Shown: positions 25,506 through 37,000, counted from the first letter of the stretch. The stretch: DNA of 64,000 nucleotides from [Clostridium] fimetarium (GCF_900111235.1 NZ_FOJI01000001.1:124001-188000), one strand, 5' to 3'. The notes: generated by a model from the letters alone, not told the origin. Program-made: numbers and translations.

Positions 25506-26765
25506 ATGGAAAATCAGAAGAACAAGAAACATTTATTCCTAAAAGGAACGCTAGCAGGTATCTTATCAATTTTAATAATCGTAGCAATTGCATTTGTGAT
25601 TTTTAGTAAGCAAGGTTATATTCATCTTGGAACAAATGGAGAAATCTATGTTCAGGATACATCTGTCACACAAGCACAAGATGGTATTGGCAATAAGGTG
25701 TTAACAAAGTTAAATACGTTAGAACAAGTTCTTAATTCATTTTATTTTGCTGACGTGGATGATTCAAATGCTTCTGAAAACATTTATAAGGCATATTTAA
25801 ATTCATTTGGAGATAAATATACAGTTTATTATACAGCTGAAGAATATAAGTCTTTTACTCAGGCTGTCACAGGTAATTATTATGGAATTGGTGTCGTAGT
25901 CAGTAAGAATGATGATGGTACAATTAAAGTTGTATTGCCATATGAAAATTGTCCTGGTAGTGAAGCTGGAATGCAGATCGGAGATGCTATTACTAAGGTA
26001 AATGGCGTATCTGTAATGGACAGGGATTTGGACGCAGTTGTAGCAGAAATAAAAGGCGCTGAGGGTTCAACTGTTCAAATTGAACTTCTAAGAGAAGGTG
26101 TTGCGGATCCTATTTCACTTACAGTAGAACGCAGAAAGATAGATATTCCAACGGTTGCACATAAGATGTTAGATAACAAAATCGGCTATATTTCAGTTGC
26201 ACAATTTGATGCAGTTACATATGCACAGTTTTTAGATGCTTATAAAACTTTAACTGCTGATGGCATGCAGGGTCTTGTAATTGATATTCGTTCTAATCCA
26301 GGTGGAAGTCTTGATACAGTCGTAAATATGCTTGATGAGATTTTACCAGATGGTTTGATTGTCTATACTGTAGATAAAGATGGTAAAAAAATCGAATATA
26401 AAGGCAAAAATACAGATGAAATCAAAGTTCCAATGACTGTACTAGTGAATGGTGACAGTGCAAGTGCATCTGAAATATTTGCAGGTGCTGTTCAAGACTA
26501 TGGTGTTGGAACGATTGTAGGTACAACTACATTTGGTAAAGGCATTGTACAGACAGTGAAACAACTTACAGATGGTAGTGCAATTAAATTCACTATTTCA
26601 AAATATTTCACTCCAAAAGGACAAGAAATTCAGGGAAAAGGTGTTACACCAGATGTTGTTGTTGAGGTAGATGAAGCGATTAAAAACAAAACAGGAATTA
26701 CATTTGAAGAAGACAATCAGTTACAGAAAGCGATTGAAATTGTTAAGGGTAAGATAGCTCAGTAA
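25506..26765 (+). CDS. C-terminal processing peptidase, S41 family (CtpA-like)
   Basis: The 419-residue protein has an N-terminal membrane anchor (GTLAGILSILIIVAIAFVIF), a PDZ domain (YYGIGVVVSKNDDGTIKVV...SEAGMQIGDAITKVNG) and an S41 protease domain with the catalytic Ser in NGDSASASEIFAGAVQDYG and Lys in TTFGKGIVQ. Such proteases trim exported proteins and control peptidoglycan hydrolases. Its place after two M23 genes suggests a shared cell-wall role. The start is set by AGGAAAGGCATTAAA before the ATG. A terminator follows. Confidence 0.94.
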   Translation: MENQKNKKHLFLKGTLAGILSILIIVAIAFVIFSKQGYIHLGTNGEIYVQDTSVTQAQDGIGNKVLTKLNTLEQVLNSFYFADVDDSNASENIYKAYLNSFGDKYTVYYTAEEYKSFTQAVTGNYYGIGVVVSKNDDGTIKVVLPYENCPGSEAGMQIGDAITKVNGVSVMDRDLDAVVAEIKGAEGSTVQIELLREGVADPISLTVERRKIDIPTVAHKMLDNKIGYISVAQFDAVTYAQFLDAYKTLTADGMQGLVIDIRSNPGGSLDTVVNMLDEILPDGLIVYTVDKDGKKIEYKGKNTDEIKVPMTVLVNGDSASASEIFAGAVQDYGVGTIVGTTTFGKGIVQTVKQLTDGSAIKFTISKYFTPKGQEIQGKGVTPDVVVEVDEAIKNKTGITFEEDNQLQKAIEIVKGKIAQ

Positions 26766-26850
26766 CTGAATATCAGAACAAATGTTTGCAAATAGAAAAA
26801 TGATATGATACAATGGTTGAAAGCTTTTGAGCTATTGTATCATTGCAGAA

Positions 26851-26883
26851 TAAAAAGACTGTCATGATTTGGCAGTCTTTTTA
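26851..26883 (+). terminator. Terminator after the S41 peptidase gene
   Basis: AAAAAGACTG pairs with CAGTCTTTTT around an 11-nt loop. Its 3' part lies in a 35-bp direct duplication. Confidence 0.75.
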
Positions 26884-26931
26884 GACTATAAAGGAGTCAT
26901 GATTTGGCAATCTTTTAATATTATAAAGGAG
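26862..26931 (+). repeat. 35-bp tandem duplication before uvrB
   Basis: Two adjacent 35-bp units (26862-26896 and 26897-26931) start TCATGATTTGGCA and end ATAAAGGAG, with a few differences between. Each carries half of the terminator and an AAAGGAG ribosome-binding-like sequence. Confidence 0.75.
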
Positions 26932-26997
26932 CCAGAAAGATATGCATTAGTCGTGGGATGTATCTTGCTTTCGCAAGCCACAGAAATGGAGAAAAGT

Positions 26998-28986
26998 ATG
27001 GGAGAATTTAAACTTGTATCAGAATATTCGCCTACAGGTGATCAGCCACAGGCAATCGATAAGCTTGTTAAGGGATTTGAAGCAGGCAATCAATTTGAGA
27101 CTTTATTAGGAGTTACAGGCTCTGGTAAGACATTTACTATGGCCAATGTTATCCAAAAACTTCAGAGGCCTACACTTATTATTTCACATAATAAGACGTT
27201 AGCTGGACAGCTCTATGGTGAGTTTAAGGAATATTTCCCGGAGAATGCTGTTGAATATTTTGTGAGTTATTATGATTATTTTCAGCCGGAGGCATATATG
27301 CCTGCGAGCGATACTTATATTGCGAAGGATTCTGCCATTAATGATGAGATCGATAAGCTCAGGCATTCGGCGACAGCGGCACTTTCAGAACGTAAAGATG
27401 TTATTATTGTAGCCAGTGTTTCATGTATCTATGGTTTGGGTGCGCCTATTGACTATAAGAAGATGGTTATTTCTATTAGACCAGGAATGATAAAAGATAG
27501 AGACGAAGTGATTAGACAACTCATTGATATTCAGTATATGAGAAATGATATGGATTTCAAACGTGGAACCTTTCGCGTTAGAGGTGATGTCGTTGAAGTT
27601 TTCCCATCATCATCAAGTGGAGATGCAATCCGAATGGAATTTTTTGGTGATGAAGTGGAAAGAATTACAGAGATTGATACACTAACTGGTGAGATCAAGG
27701 CGGTAGTTGACCATGTGGCGATTTTTCCAGCATCTCATTATGTTGTTGATAAGGAAAAGCTTGCTAAGGCCGTAGAGGATATTTCGGCTGAACTTGATGA
27801 ACGTGTTAAGTTTTTTAAAAGTGAAGACAAGCTGTTAGAAGCACAAAGAATAAAAGAGAGAACTGATTTTGATATAGAGATGTTGTTGGAGACTGGATTT
27901 TGTTCGGGAATTGAGAATTACTCGAGACATTTGTCGGGATTAGAGCCGGGAGCGCCACCATATACGTTGATAGACTATTTCCCAGAGGATTTATTGATTA
28001 TTGTTGATGAATCACATATTTCAATACCTCAGATTAGAGGAATGTATGCAGGAGATCAGTCTAGAAAGTCTACACTTGTAGACTTTGGATTTCGACTCCC
28101 TTCAGCAAAAGATAACAGACCTCTGAATTTCACTGAATTCGAGGGAAAGATTGATCAGATGTTATTTGTATCTGCAACACCTTCTGTCTATGAAAGAGAA
28201 CATGAGATGTTGGTCGCGGAGCAGATTATTAGACCAACGGGACTTCTTGATCCTCAGATTCAAGTAAGACCAATTGAAGGCCAGATTGATGATTTGATTT
28301 CAGAGATTAACAAAGAAATTGCTATGAAAAATAAGATATTGATCACAACGTTGACGAAGAGAATGGCAGAGGATTTGACGGATTATTTGCGTGAGATTGG
28401 AATTCGTATTAAGTATTTGCATGCAGATATTGATACGCTAGAGCGCGCTAGGATTATTCGTGATATGCGTCTTGATGCGTTTGATGTGTTGGTAGGTATT
28501 AATTTGCTCAGAGAAGGTTTGGATATTCCAGAAATTACACTTGTCGCCATATTAGATGCGGATAAAGAAGGGTTCTTGCGAACTGAAACATCTCTGATTC
28601 AGACAATCGGACGTGCTTCTCGTAATGTTGATGGACATGTTATCATGTATGCAGATAAGATTACCGATTCTATGAATCGAGCAATCAGCGAAACCAACAG
28701 AAGACGTGGCATTCAACAGATTTATAATGAAGAACACGGGATTACACCAATGACTATTAAGAAGGCTGTACGTGATCTGATTAGTATATCCAGAGCGGCA
28801 GAGGCTGGAATTGGTGTTGAGATAGATAAAGATTATGAATCTATGAGCAAGAAGGAACTTGAAAAAGTAGTGAAAGCAATTGATAAGAATATGCATAAAG
28901 CTGCAGCGGAGTTGAATTTTGAAGAGGCAGCAAAGCTGAGAGATAAGATGGTTGAGATTAATAAGCAGTTGTATGAGTTGAAATGA
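26998..28986 (+). CDS. uvrB: Excinuclease ABC subunit B
   Basis: UvrB is the damage-verification helicase of nucleotide excision repair. The 662-residue protein starts [20 protein letters not shown] and has Walker A ([10 protein letters not shown]), the beta-hairpin segment ([18 protein letters not shown]), DESH box, helicase motifs near the C-terminus ([20 protein letters not shown]) and a UVR domain at the end. The ATG at 26998 follows GGAG; upstream in-frame codons are spurious. uvrA follows after 30 bp. Confidence 0.97.
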   Translation: MGEFKLVSEYSPTGDQPQAIDKLVKGFEAGNQFETLLGVTGSGKTFTMANVIQKLQRPTLIISHNKTLAGQLYGEFKEYFPENAVEYFVSYYDYFQPEAYMPASDTYIAKDSAINDEIDKLRHSATAALSERKDVIIVASVSCIYGLGAPIDYKKMVISIRPGMIKDRDEVIRQLIDIQYMRNDMDFKRGTFRVRGDVVEVFPSSSSGDAIRMEFFGDEVERITEIDTLTGEIKAVVDHVAIFPASHYVVDKEKLAKAVEDISAELDERVKFFKSEDKLLEAQRIKERTDFDIEMLLETGFCSGIENYSRHLSGLEPGAPPYTLIDYFPEDLLIIVDESHISIPQIRGMYAGDQSRKSTLVDFGFRLPSAKDNRPLNFTEFEGKIDQMLFVSATPSVYEREHEMLVAEQIIRPTGLLDPQIQVRPIEGQIDDLISEINKEIAMKNKILITTLTKRMAEDLTDYLREIGIRIKYLHADIDTLERARIIRDMRLDAFDVLVGINLLREGLDIPEITLVAILDADKEGFLRTETSLIQTIGRASRNVDGHVIMYADKITDSMNRAISETNRRRGIQQIYNEEHGITPMTIKKAVRDLISISRAAEAGIGVEIDKDYESMSKKELEKVVKAIDKNMHKAAAELNFEEAAKLRDKMVEINKQLYELK

Positions 28987-29016
28987 TATATATTATATTT
29001 ACGAAAGGTTTTGGAC

Positions 29017-31857
29017 ATGGCGAAAAAAATTGAAAAACAATATATTAAGATACGTGGTGCGAATGAGCATAATTTAAAAAATATTTCTGTGGACATTCCA
29101 AGAAATGAATTAGTAGTATTGACGGGCCTTAGTGGATCTGGTAAGTCTTCACTTGCATTTGATACGATATATGCAGAAGGTCAGAGAAGATATATGGAGT
29201 CATTGTCTTCGTATGCTAGACAGTTCCTTGGACAGATGGAAAAACCAGATGTTGAAAGTATTGAAGGATTGTCTCCTGCGATTTCGATTGATCAGAAATC
29301 AACGAATAGAAATCCACGTTCTACAGTTGGTACGGTAACGGAAACCTATGATTATTTACGTTTGTTGTTTGCAAGAATAGGAATTCCACATTGTCCGGAA
29401 TGTGGAAAAGTGATTAAAAAACAGACGGTTGATCAGATGGTTGATCAGATTATGGAACTTCCTGAGAAAACGAAGATTCAGCTACTTGCGCCAGTGGTTA
29501 GGGGCAGAAAAGGGGAACATACGAAGTTATTTGAACAGGCTAAGAAAAGCGGCTATGTTAGAGTGATGGTGGATGGAAGTGTATATGAACTTACGGATGA
29601 TATTAAGCTCGATAAGAATAAGAAGCATAATATTGATGTGGTTGTTGATAGACTTTCTATTAGAGAAGGTATCGAAAAGAGACTTACGGATTCAATTGAA
29701 ACAGTACTTAAGTTAGCAGATGGGTTGATGAAGGTTGATGTTGTAGGCGGTGAGCCTATTAATTTCAGTCAGAGTTTTTCATGTCCTGATTGTGGTGTCA
29801 GTATAGATGAGATTGAGCCTAGAAACTTTTCTTTTAATAATCCATTTGGAGCGTGTCCTGAATGTTCTGGACTTGGATATAAGATGGAATTTGATATGGA
29901 TTTGATGATTCCGGATGATAGCCTCAGTATCAATGAAGGCGCAATCGTTGTTATGGGATGGCAATCGGTAACGGATAAGTCTAGTTACACAAGAGCGATA
30001 ATGGATGCGATAGCAAAGGAATATAAGTTTAGTCTTGATACACCATTTCGAGATTATCCAGAGAATATAAAAGACGTTATCTTATATGGAACAAAGGGCA
30101 AAGAAGTAAAGGTATATTATAGAGGACAGCGTGGAGAAGGAATCTATGATGTGTCATTTGATGGACTCATTAAGAATGTAGAAAGACGTTATAGAGAAAC
30201 GGCATCTGATTCTCAAAAACAGGAATATGAAACATTTATGCAGATAACTCCTTGTAAGGAATGTCATGGACAGAGGCTCAAAAAGTCTTCCCTTGCAGTA
30301 ACGATTGTGGATAAAAATATTTCTGATTTTACGGCAATGTCTATTGTGAAAGCTAAGAATTTCCTTGAAAAAATGGAGCTTTCAGATAGACAGTTACAGA
30401 TTGGAAGCCTAATTATAAAAGAAATTAAGGCAAGAATTGGATTTCTCGTGGATGTTGGATTGGATTATCTTACGCTTGCCAGAGCAACTGGATCATTATC
30501 AGGGGGCGAGGCGCAAAGAATTAGACTTGCAACCCAGATTGGTTCTGGCTTAGTAGGTGTTGCCTATATTCTGGATGAGCCTAGTATTGGACTTCATCAA
30601 AGAGATAACGATAAGTTACTAAAGACGCTTATTCACCTTCGCGACCTAGGTAATTCAGTGCTTGTTGTGGAACATGATGAGGATACGATGTTTGCTGCGG
30701 ACTATATTGTGGATATCGGTCCTGGAGCTGGCGAACATGGTGGAGAAGTTGTTGCTGTTGGTACCGCAAAAGATATTATGAATAACAAACGTTCTATTAC
30801 GGGAGCATATCTTAGTGGAAGAATGAAAGTGCCAGTACCGACCGAACGTAAAAAACCGAATGGATTTATTACAATTAGAGGAGCTAGAGAGAATAATCTT
30901 AAGAATATCGATGTTGATATTCCACTGGGAATTATGACGTGTATTACTGGTGTTTCTGGTTCGGGTAAGAGTTCATTAATCAATGAGATTCTTTACAAAC
31001 ATTTGGCAAAATCGCTGAATAGAGCGAGATTAATACCAGGAAAACACGATGGGATTGAGGGAATAGAACAACTGGATAAAATTATTGCGATTGATCAGTC
31101 TCCCATCGGCAGAACACCAAGATCGAATCCGGCGACCTATACGGGCGTGTTTGATCAAATTAGAGATCTATTTGCAGCTACGCCAGATGCAAAGGAACGA
31201 GGTTACCAAAAGGGTAGATTCAGCTTCAATGTAAAAGGCGGAAGATGTGAAGCTTGTAGTGGTGATGGTATTATTAAGATCGAGATGCATTTTTTGGCTG
31301 ACGTATATGTACCGTGTGAAGTGTGTAATGGGAAGCGTTACAACCGTGAAACTTTAGAAGTGAAGTATAAGGGCAAGAATATTCACGATATCCTTGACAT
31401 GACAGTAGAAGAGGCTGTAAAGTTCTTCGAAAATGTCCCAAATATCAAACGTAAAATTGAAACAATGAATGAAGTTGGCCTATCCTATATCAAATTAGGA
31501 CAGCCATCCACTGAATTATCAGGTGGTGAAGCGCAAAGAATTAAGCTTGCAACGGAACTGAGTAAACGAAGCACTGGAAGGACTATCTATATCTTAGATG
31601 AACCAACTACAGGCCTTCATTTTGCAGATGTTCACAAGCTTGTTGAAATCCTTGAAAAACTTACTGAAGGTGGGAATACTGTAGTTGTAATTGAGCATAA
31701 TTTGGATGTGATTAAGACTGCTGATTATATTATTGATATCGGACCTGAAGGCGGCGACAGAGGTGGTACAATTATTGCAAAAGGTACACCAGAGGAAGTT
31801 GCAGTATGTGAAGGATCTTATACTGGGAAGTATCTTAAGAAATATTTGGGATTATAG
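29017..31857 (+). CDS. uvrA: Excinuclease ABC subunit A
   Basis: UvrA recognises DNA lesions as a dimeric ABC ATPase. The 946-residue length is normal. Both ATPase halves are complete: Walker [10 protein letters not shown] and GVSGSGKSS, and signature motifs [12 protein letters not shown] and [12 protein letters not shown]. Zinc modules are CPECGKV..., CPDCG...CPECSG and CEACSGDG...CEVCNG. The start is the ATG at 29017 with GAAAGG ten bases upstream. It forms an operon with uvrB. Confidence 0.97.
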   Translation: MAKKIEKQYIKIRGANEHNLKNISVDIPRNELVVLTGLSGSGKSSLAFDTIYAEGQRRYMESLSSYARQFLGQMEKPDVESIEGLSPAISIDQKSTNRNPRSTVGTVTETYDYLRLLFARIGIPHCPECGKVIKKQTVDQMVDQIMELPEKTKIQLLAPVVRGRKGEHTKLFEQAKKSGYVRVMVDGSVYELTDDIKLDKNKKHNIDVVVDRLSIREGIEKRLTDSIETVLKLADGLMKVDVVGGEPINFSQSFSCPDCGVSIDEIEPRNFSFNNPFGACPECSGLGYKMEFDMDLMIPDDSLSINEGAIVVMGWQSVTDKSSYTRAIMDAIAKEYKFSLDTPFRDYPENIKDVILYGTKGKEVKVYYRGQRGEGIYDVSFDGLIKNVERRYRETASDSQKQEYETFMQITPCKECHGQRLKKSSLAVTIVDKNISDFTAMSIVKAKNFLEKMELSDRQLQIGSLIIKEIKARIGFLVDVGLDYLTLARATGSLSGGEAQRIRLATQIGSGLVGVAYILDEPSIGLHQRDNDKLLKTLIHLRDLGNSVLVVEHDEDTMFAADYIVDIGPGAGEHGGEVVAVGTAKDIMNNKRSITGAYLSGRMKVPVPTERKKPNGFITIRGARENNLKNIDVDIPLGIMTCITGVSGSGKSSLINEILYKHLAKSLNRARLIPGKHDGIEGIEQLDKIIAIDQSPIGRTPRSNPATYTGVFDQIRDLFAATPDAKERGYQKGRFSFNVKGGRCEACSGDGIIKIEMHFLADVYVPCEVCNGKRYNRETLEVKYKGKNIHDILDMTVEEAVKFFENVPNIKRKIETMNEVGLSYIKLGQPSTELSGGEAQRIKLATELSKRSTGRTIYILDEPTTGLHFADVHKLVEILEKLTEGGNTVVVIEHNLDVIKTADYIIDIGPEGGDRGGTIIAKGTPEEVAVCEGSYTGKYLKKYLGL

Positions 31858-31958
31858 AAATGTGCAAGATGTTATAGGGATATTGAGAAAAAATAAGGAA
31901 ATATGTGCAGAGAAATATGTGTAAATAAAACTTGTAAAGAAATACCTAGAACTATAGC

Positions 31959-31987
31959 TTGATATATATGTACTGTTTCTGTATAAT
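31959..31987 (+). promoter_or_regulatory. Promoter of guaA
   Basis: TTGATA (31959-31964), a 17-bp spacer and a perfect TATAAT (31982-31987), about 35 bp before the gene. The leader is too short for a purine riboswitch. Confidence 0.75.
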
Positions 31988-32022
31988 GAATCAATATTGA
32001 ATTTTAAACAGGAGGATAAGTC

Positions 32023-33564
32023 GTGGAAAAGGAATTAGTATTAGTTCTTGATTTTGGCGGACAGTACAATCAATTGATTGCCAGAAGAGTTAGAGAATGT
32101 AACGTTTATTGTGAAGTTGTACCTTACACAATGAGTCTTAATGAAATTAAAGCAAAAAACCCTAAGGGTATTATATTTACAGGTGGACCAAATAGTGTAT
32201 ATGCAGAAGAATCAGCAAGTTACGTGAAAGAAATATTTGAAATAGGAATACCAATTCTTGGAATCTGCTACGGTTCACAGCTTATGGCACACAAATTAGG
32301 CGGCAAAGTTGCAACTGCTCCTGTTAGTGAGTACGGTAAAACAGAAGTCGCAATTAATACTTCTTCAAAATTATTTACCGGTGTAAGTAGCTCAACAAGT
32401 ACATGGATGAGCCATACAGATTATATAGAAACAGCTCCACAAGGATTTGCAGTAACTGCATCTACACCAGTATGTCCAGTTGCAGCAATGGAAAATGCGG
32501 ATAAAAATCTATATGCAGTTCAGTTTCACCCAGAAGTAATGCACACAGCTGAAGGAACGAAGATGCTTAGCAACTTCTTATTCAATATCTGTAATTGCGC
32601 AGGCGACTGGAAGATGGATGCATTTGTTGAAACCTCAATCCAAGGCCTCAAAGAAAAGATAGGAACAGGGAAAGTTCTCTGTGCATTATCAGGCGGTGTT
32701 GATTCATCGGTAGCTGCCGTAATGCTTTCAAAAGCGATCGGTAGCCAACTTACATGTGTATTTGTTGATCACGGTCTTCTTCGTAAAAACGAAGGCGATG
32801 AAGTTGAAAAAGTATTCGGTCCTAGTGGCCCATACGACCTTAACTTTATCCGTGTGAATGCACAAGAACGATTCTACGAAAAACTTGCAGGCGTATCAGA
32901 ACCCGAAGCAAAACGTAAAATCATCGGTGAAGAATTCATCCGTGTATTTGAAGAAGAAGCGAAAAAGATCGGAACAGTCGATTACCTTGTACAAGGAACA
33001 ATCTACCCAGATGTTATTGAGTCTGGCCTTGGTAAATCAGCAGTGATTAAGTCCCATCATAATGTTGGCGGACTTCCTGACTATGTTGATTTTAAGGAAA
33101 TTGTGGAACCACTACGTAATCTATTTAAAGATGAAGTTAGAAAAGCGGGGTTGGAACTTGGACTTCCTGACTACTTAGTATATAGACAACCATTTCCTGG
33201 ACCAGGACTTGGGATAAGGATTATTGGAGATGTTACGGAAGAAAAAGTTAAGATTGTACAGGAAGCAGACGCAATCTATAGAGAAGAGATTGTTAAGGCT
33301 GGAGTTGATAAAGGCTTAGGTCAGTACTTTGCAGCGTTGACGAATATGAGATCGGTTGGAGTTATGGGGGATGAGAGAACTTATGACTACGCGATTGCAT
33401 TGAGAGCTGTTAATACTAGTGATTTCATGACGGCTGAGGCGGCTGAATTGCCTTGGGAAGTGATTGGGAAAGTTACTACAAGGATTGTGAATGAAGTTAA
33501 GGGCGTGAATCGTGTGTTGTATGATTGCACGGGGAAACCGCCGGCTACTATTGAGTTCGAATAG
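32023..33564 (+). CDS. guaA: GMP synthase (glutamine-hydrolysing)
   Basis: GuaA converts XMP to GMP using glutamine and ATP. The 513-residue protein has the class I glutamine amidotransferase domain (Cys in [14 protein letters not shown] in [10 protein letters not shown]) and the ATP pyrophosphatase domain (P-loop SGGVDSS). The C-terminus ends normally (KPPATIEFE). It starts with GTG after ACAGGAGGATAAGTC. The last 12 bp including the stop (GAGTTCGAATAG) are repeated at 53950-53961, so this 3' end served as an integration site; the coding sequence is kept intact by the inserted DNA. Confidence 0.97.
   Translation: MEKELVLVLDFGGQYNQLIARRVRECNVYCEVVPYTMSLNEIKAKNPKGIIFTGGPNSVYAEESASYVKEIFEIGIPILGICYGSQLMAHKLGGKVATAPVSEYGKTEVAINTSSKLFTGVSSSTSTWMSHTDYIETAPQGFAVTASTPVCPVAAMENADKNLYAVQFHPEVMHTAEGTKMLSNFLFNICNCAGDWKMDAFVETSIQGLKEKIGTGKVLCALSGGVDSSVAAVMLSKAIGSQLTCVFVDHGLLRKNEGDEVEKVFGPSGPYDLNFIRVNAQERFYEKLAGVSEPEAKRKIIGEEFIRVFEEEAKKIGTVDYLVQGTIYPDVIESGLGKSAVIKSHHNVGGLPDYVDFKEIVEPLRNLFKDEVRKAGLELGLPDYLVYRQPFPGPGLGIRIIGDVTEEKVKIVQEADAIYREEIVKAGVDKGLGQYFAALTNMRSVGVMGDERTYDYAIALRAVNTSDFMTAEAAELPWEVIGKVTTRIVNEVKGVNRVLYDCTGKPPATIEFE
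33553..33564 (+). repeat. Left attachment core (att) in the guaA 3' end
   Basis: GAGTTCGAATAG, the last three codons plus stop of guaA, is identical to 53950-53961. It is followed by a terminator hairpin and by a pair of TTTGGCACT direct repeats spaced 11 bp apart (33622-33641), the layout of integrase arm-type sites. Confidence 0.75.
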
Positions 33565-33935
33565 GTTCTTAATGCCCGCAAGGTCTTGATTTATCAAGGG
33601 TTGCGGGCTTTTTTTATGCCGTTTGGCACTGTTTTGGCACTAACATAGCTGCGTTGGAAAAGGGGATAGTGGAAGCATTATAGCTGAGATGGAAAAAAGC
33701 TTCGCATATCTAAGAGTAATTAGGCTAGAAAGTAACCAAGAATTAAAAATCACGAAAACAAATTTTAAGTCGCATTAGAAAACCTAATTAAAGAGCAATA
33801 CATTTAGAGTTGTTACGTATAAATCATACTTAATCATATGTAAAAGAGCGAAAAGAGATTGTAAATATGCTGGATTGACGATACAATAGCTGTAGTTGTA
33901 TAAAAACATAAATTAGACAATTCGGAGGAAAATGT
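33565..33935 (+). other. Left end of the island, no gene
   Basis: The 371 bp hold the guaA terminator, the paired TTTGGCACT repeats and then AT-rich sequence without a credible open reading frame. A TTGACG...TACAAT-like promoter at about 33874-33905 probably serves the small HTH gene. An integrase would be expected around here and is absent. Confidence 0.6.
33574..33615 (+). terminator. Terminator after guaA
   Basis: GCCCGCAA pairs with TTGCGGGC around a loop that itself forms a small stem (CTTGAT/ATCAAG), followed by TTTTTTT. It belongs to the inserted DNA, because it lies inside the attachment core. Confidence 0.9.
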
Positions 33936-34121
33936 ATGCCTGAAATAAATGAAAAATGGTCGAGTTTAGAAGAAACAGCAGTGTATCTGGGAGTGACCAA
34001 AGATACCATAAGAAACTGGATTAAAAAGGCAGATATACCAGCTCATAAAGTCGGGAGACTTTGGAAATTCAAGTTTTCTGAAGTTGATGCATGGGTAAAG
34101 AGTGGTAAAGGTGCACTGTAA
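33936..34121 (+). CDS. Small helix-turn-helix DNA-binding protein (excisionase-type fold)
   Basis: The 61-residue protein is almost all one MerR/excisionase-type winged helix (WSSLEETAVYLGVTKDTIRNW followed by IKKADIPAHKVGRLWKFKFSEVDAWV). Small proteins of this kind commonly precede hsdM in type I R-M loci and probably regulate them, or can act as excisionases. TCGGAGGAAAATGT gives a strong ribosome binding site. Which of the two roles applies here cannot be told. Confidence 0.85.
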   Translation: MPEINEKWSSLEETAVYLGVTKDTIRNWIKKADIPAHKVGRLWKFKFSEVDAWVKSGKGAL

Positions 34122-34249
34122 GATCGGATTTTTGGGACAGGGTATGATGGATAATAGAGATATGTAGATGTTTAAATGAAGATATGTAAATGATTTAGAT
34201 GTTAGATAATCTGAAAAATACAATAGATGTAACACTGGAGGAAATAAGC

Positions 34250-35725
34250 GTGATAACAGGCGAGATTAAGAATAAAATTGATAAAATATGGACAGATATG
34301 TGGGCAGGGGGTGTTACCAATCCTTTGACAGTAATTGAGCAGATTACGTATCTAATGTTTATACGTTCTTTGGATGAAAAAGAGTTAGAAAACGAAAGTT
34401 TTGAAGCTTTAACAAGCGAAAAGATGGAAAAGATATTTCCGCAAGATGACGACGGTCAGGCTATGCGTTGGAGTAAGTTTAAGGATAAAGATTCTAGAGA
34501 GATATTTGGAGTTATTGGACAAAAGGTATTTCCTTTTATTAAGTCTTTGAATGGGAATAATGCATCTGCTTTTTCTAGATATATGGAGAATGCTATGTTT
34601 ATGATTCCGACCCCGCAGATATTACAGAAAATCGTAACGGGTCTTGATGACTTATATGAAAAAGATTTGACCGGACTCGATATGCAGGGAGATTTGTACG
34701 AATATATGCTTGATAAACTTGCTACTGCAGGGCAAAATGGGCAGTTTCGAACGCCTAAGCACATCCGTGAAATGATGGTTCAGTTAGTAAATCCAACCCC
34801 AGATGATACCATCTGTGATCCAGCATGTGGTACAGCAGGTTTCTTAGTATCTGCATCTGAATATGTAAGGAAAAAATACGAAGCAACCATGACGAGTGAG
34901 CAGTGGGAACATTTTGATAAAGGTGCATTTTCTGGTTTTGATACAGATTCAACAATGCTTCGAATTTCAGCAATGAATTTGATGCTTCATTCCATAAGTA
35001 ATCCAGATATCGATTACAAAGATAGTGTGTCAAAACAGAATGAAATTATATCAAAATATTCAATTTGTCTTGCAAATCCACCATTTGCAGGAACAGTTGA
35101 TTCAGAAAGTATTAACGACAATCTGAAGGCAATCTGTAGTACAAAAAAGACCGAACTATTATTTGTAGCACTATTCTTAAGAATGCTTAAAAAGGGCGGA
35201 AGATGTGCTTGTATCGTGCCAGATGGTGTACTATTTGGTAATTCGAATGCACATAAAGAACTTAGAAGAGAACTTGTAGAAAATCAGCATCTGCAGGCAA
35301 TTATCTCTATGCCAAGTGGCGTGTTCAAACCATATGCGGGGGTTTCCACAGCTGTATTAATATTTACGAAAACAGATGATGGTGGAACGGATAATGTATG
35401 GTTCTATGATATGAAGTCAGATGGAAAGACACTTGATGACAAACGCCAGGAGACAGATAAAAATGATATTCCGGATATTTTGGAAAGATGGAATTACCTT
35501 GATCAGGAATTTGACAGAGCAAAGACAGAACAATCATTTTTTGTTACAAAAGCAGAAATAGAAGGAAATGGTTATGATCTTTCAATTAATAAGTATAAAG
35601 AAGTGATTTATGAAAAAGTTGAATATGATTCACCTAAGGTTATTATGGAGAGAATTGATCAAATAGATGAAGAAATTGTAACCTTAAAGACAGAATTAAA
35701 AGAATTACTAAATTTAGATTTGTAG
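34250..35725 (+). CDS. hsdM: Type I restriction-modification DNA methyltransferase subunit
   Basis: HsdM methylates adenine in the target site chosen by HsdS. The 491-residue protein starts at GTG 34250 (MITGEIKNKIDKIWTDMWAGG), with GGAGG eight bases upstream; an in-frame ATG 51 bp earlier lacks this support and the usual N-terminal start of HsdM. It has an N-terminal helical domain, SAM motif I (DPACGTAGFL) and the catalytic NPPF motif (LANPPFAG). hsdS follows after 8 bp. The complete set makes this an active-looking system. Confidence 0.95.
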   Translation: MITGEIKNKIDKIWTDMWAGGVTNPLTVIEQITYLMFIRSLDEKELENESFEALTSEKMEKIFPQDDDGQAMRWSKFKDKDSREIFGVIGQKVFPFIKSLNGNNASAFSRYMENAMFMIPTPQILQKIVTGLDDLYEKDLTGLDMQGDLYEYMLDKLATAGQNGQFRTPKHIREMMVQLVNPTPDDTICDPACGTAGFLVSASEYVRKKYEATMTSEQWEHFDKGAFSGFDTDSTMLRISAMNLMLHSISNPDIDYKDSVSKQNEIISKYSICLANPPFAGTVDSESINDNLKAICSTKKTELLFVALFLRMLKKGGRCACIVPDGVLFGNSNAHKELRRELVENQHLQAIISMPSGVFKPYAGVSTAVLIFTKTDDGGTDNVWFYDMKSDGKTLDDKRQETDKNDIPDILERWNYLDQEFDRAKTEQSFFVTKAEIEGNGYDLSINKYKEVIYEKVEYDSPKVIMERIDQIDEEIVTLKTELKELLNLDL

Positions 35726-35733
35726 GGGTGGAT

Positions 35734-36900
35734 ATGAGAGAATATTACTTGGAAGACTTGTTCGAATTACAGATGGGAAAGACGCCTGCGAGAGAAAATA
35801 GTGAATATTGGAACAATGGAAATAATGATTGGATTTCAATACGAGATCTTTCTGGATACGATAAATATGTCAGTCAAACCAAAGAACAACTCACAGATTT
35901 AGCAATTACTGAATCGGGTATAAAAGAAATACCTTCTAATACGGTTGTTATGAGTTTTAAGCTGTCTATTGGAAAACTGGCTATTACAACAGAAAAGATT
36001 TATTCCAACGAAGCCATAATGGCCTTAATTGATAAAAAAAGAGAGAGATTATCTTCTGACTATTTATATTACTTACTTTTAAGTAAAGATTGGAATGAAG
36101 GAACAAATAAAGCTGTTATGGGTAAAACCTTAAATAAGGCAACTTTATCAAAAGTTAAAATTAAATTACATGAGGTCAAAGAACAAGAGAATATTGTTTC
36201 TGTTTTGGATAAAGCTAATAAGTTGATAATATTAAGAAAAAGGCAATTATTAGATTTAGACAACCTCATCAAATCCCGATTTGTGGATATGTTTGGAGAC
36301 ATATCCACAGGGCAGTACAAGTATGAAACTCTTAAGCTTGGGGATATAGCTAATGTAGGTTCAAGTCATAGAGTATTTACAACAGAGTTCGTCGAGGAGG
36401 GCATACCATTCTACAGGGGAACTGAAATAGGTGAGCTTGCAAATGGTCGGAAACCATCAGCCCCTTACTATATTTCACAAGAGCATTATAAGAGACTTGC
36501 AAATGATGATACAAAACCAAAGGTTGGAGACTTGTTAATGCCGTCTATTTGCAATAAAGGGCAGGTTTGGATGGTAGATACAGAAGAGCCATTTTACTAT
36601 AAAGATGGTCGAGTTCTTAGCATATCTGCTGATCGAGAAATATATGACACATGGTATTTACAGTTTTTCATGAAACAAAAAACAGTGATTGAATATCCAA
36701 AGCTTGGATCAGGATCAACATTTGCCGAGTTCAAAATTTTTTTGCTTAAGGATATTGATGTGCTAACGCCACCAAGGAGGCTACAAGAGCAGTTTGCAAC
36801 CTTCGTCCAACAAGTTGACAACTTGAAAGTTGAAGTGCAGAAATCCTTGTATGAAACTCAGATATTGTTTGACTCGTTAATGCAGCAATATTTTAAGTAA
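35734..36900 (+). CDS. hsdS: Type I restriction-modification specificity subunit
   Basis: HsdS recognises the bipartite DNA target. The 388-residue protein has two target-recognition domains, each followed by a conserved helical spacer (NIVSVLDKANKLIILRKRQLLDLDNL and LQEQFATFVQQVDNLKVEVQK). The N-terminal TRD begins EYYLEDLFELQMGKTPAREN. The tail LKVEVQKSLYETQILFDSLM-QQYFK is echoed twice downstream (37613-37729 and 38787-38867). The start follows AGGGGTGGAT. Confidence 0.94.
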   Translation: MREYYLEDLFELQMGKTPARENSEYWNNGNNDWISIRDLSGYDKYVSQTKEQLTDLAITESGIKEIPSNTVVMSFKLSIGKLAITTEKIYSNEAIMALIDKKRERLSSDYLYYLLLSKDWNEGTNKAVMGKTLNKATLSKVKIKLHEVKEQENIVSVLDKANKLIILRKRQLLDLDNLIKSRFVDMFGDISTGQYKYETLKLGDIANVGSSHRVFTTEFVEEGIPFYRGTEIGELANGRKPSAPYYISQEHYKRLANDDTKPKVGDLLMPSICNKGQVWMVDTEEPFYYKDGRVLSISADREIYDTWYLQFFMKQKTVIEYPKLGSGSTFAEFKIFLLKDIDVLTPPRRLQEQFATFVQQVDNLKVEVQKSLYETQILFDSLMQQYFK

Positions 36901-37000
36901 TCGCAAATCATCATTGGCTAGAAATGAAAGTTGCATTTTTAAATGTTATAGAACTCTGATAAGATAAATTTTATAGTTTGCTAAAACAGTAAGGAGAAGA

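Noticed and set aside
31858-32022. Possible purine riboswitch before guaA
   Set aside because: The promoter lies only about 35 bp before the start codon, so the leader is too short, and no conserved purine-aptamer core is visible.
33936-34121. Excisionase of the defence island
   Set aside because: The fold would allow it, but there is no integrase in the island and proteins of this kind often precede hsdM as regulators. It is listed only as an HTH protein.
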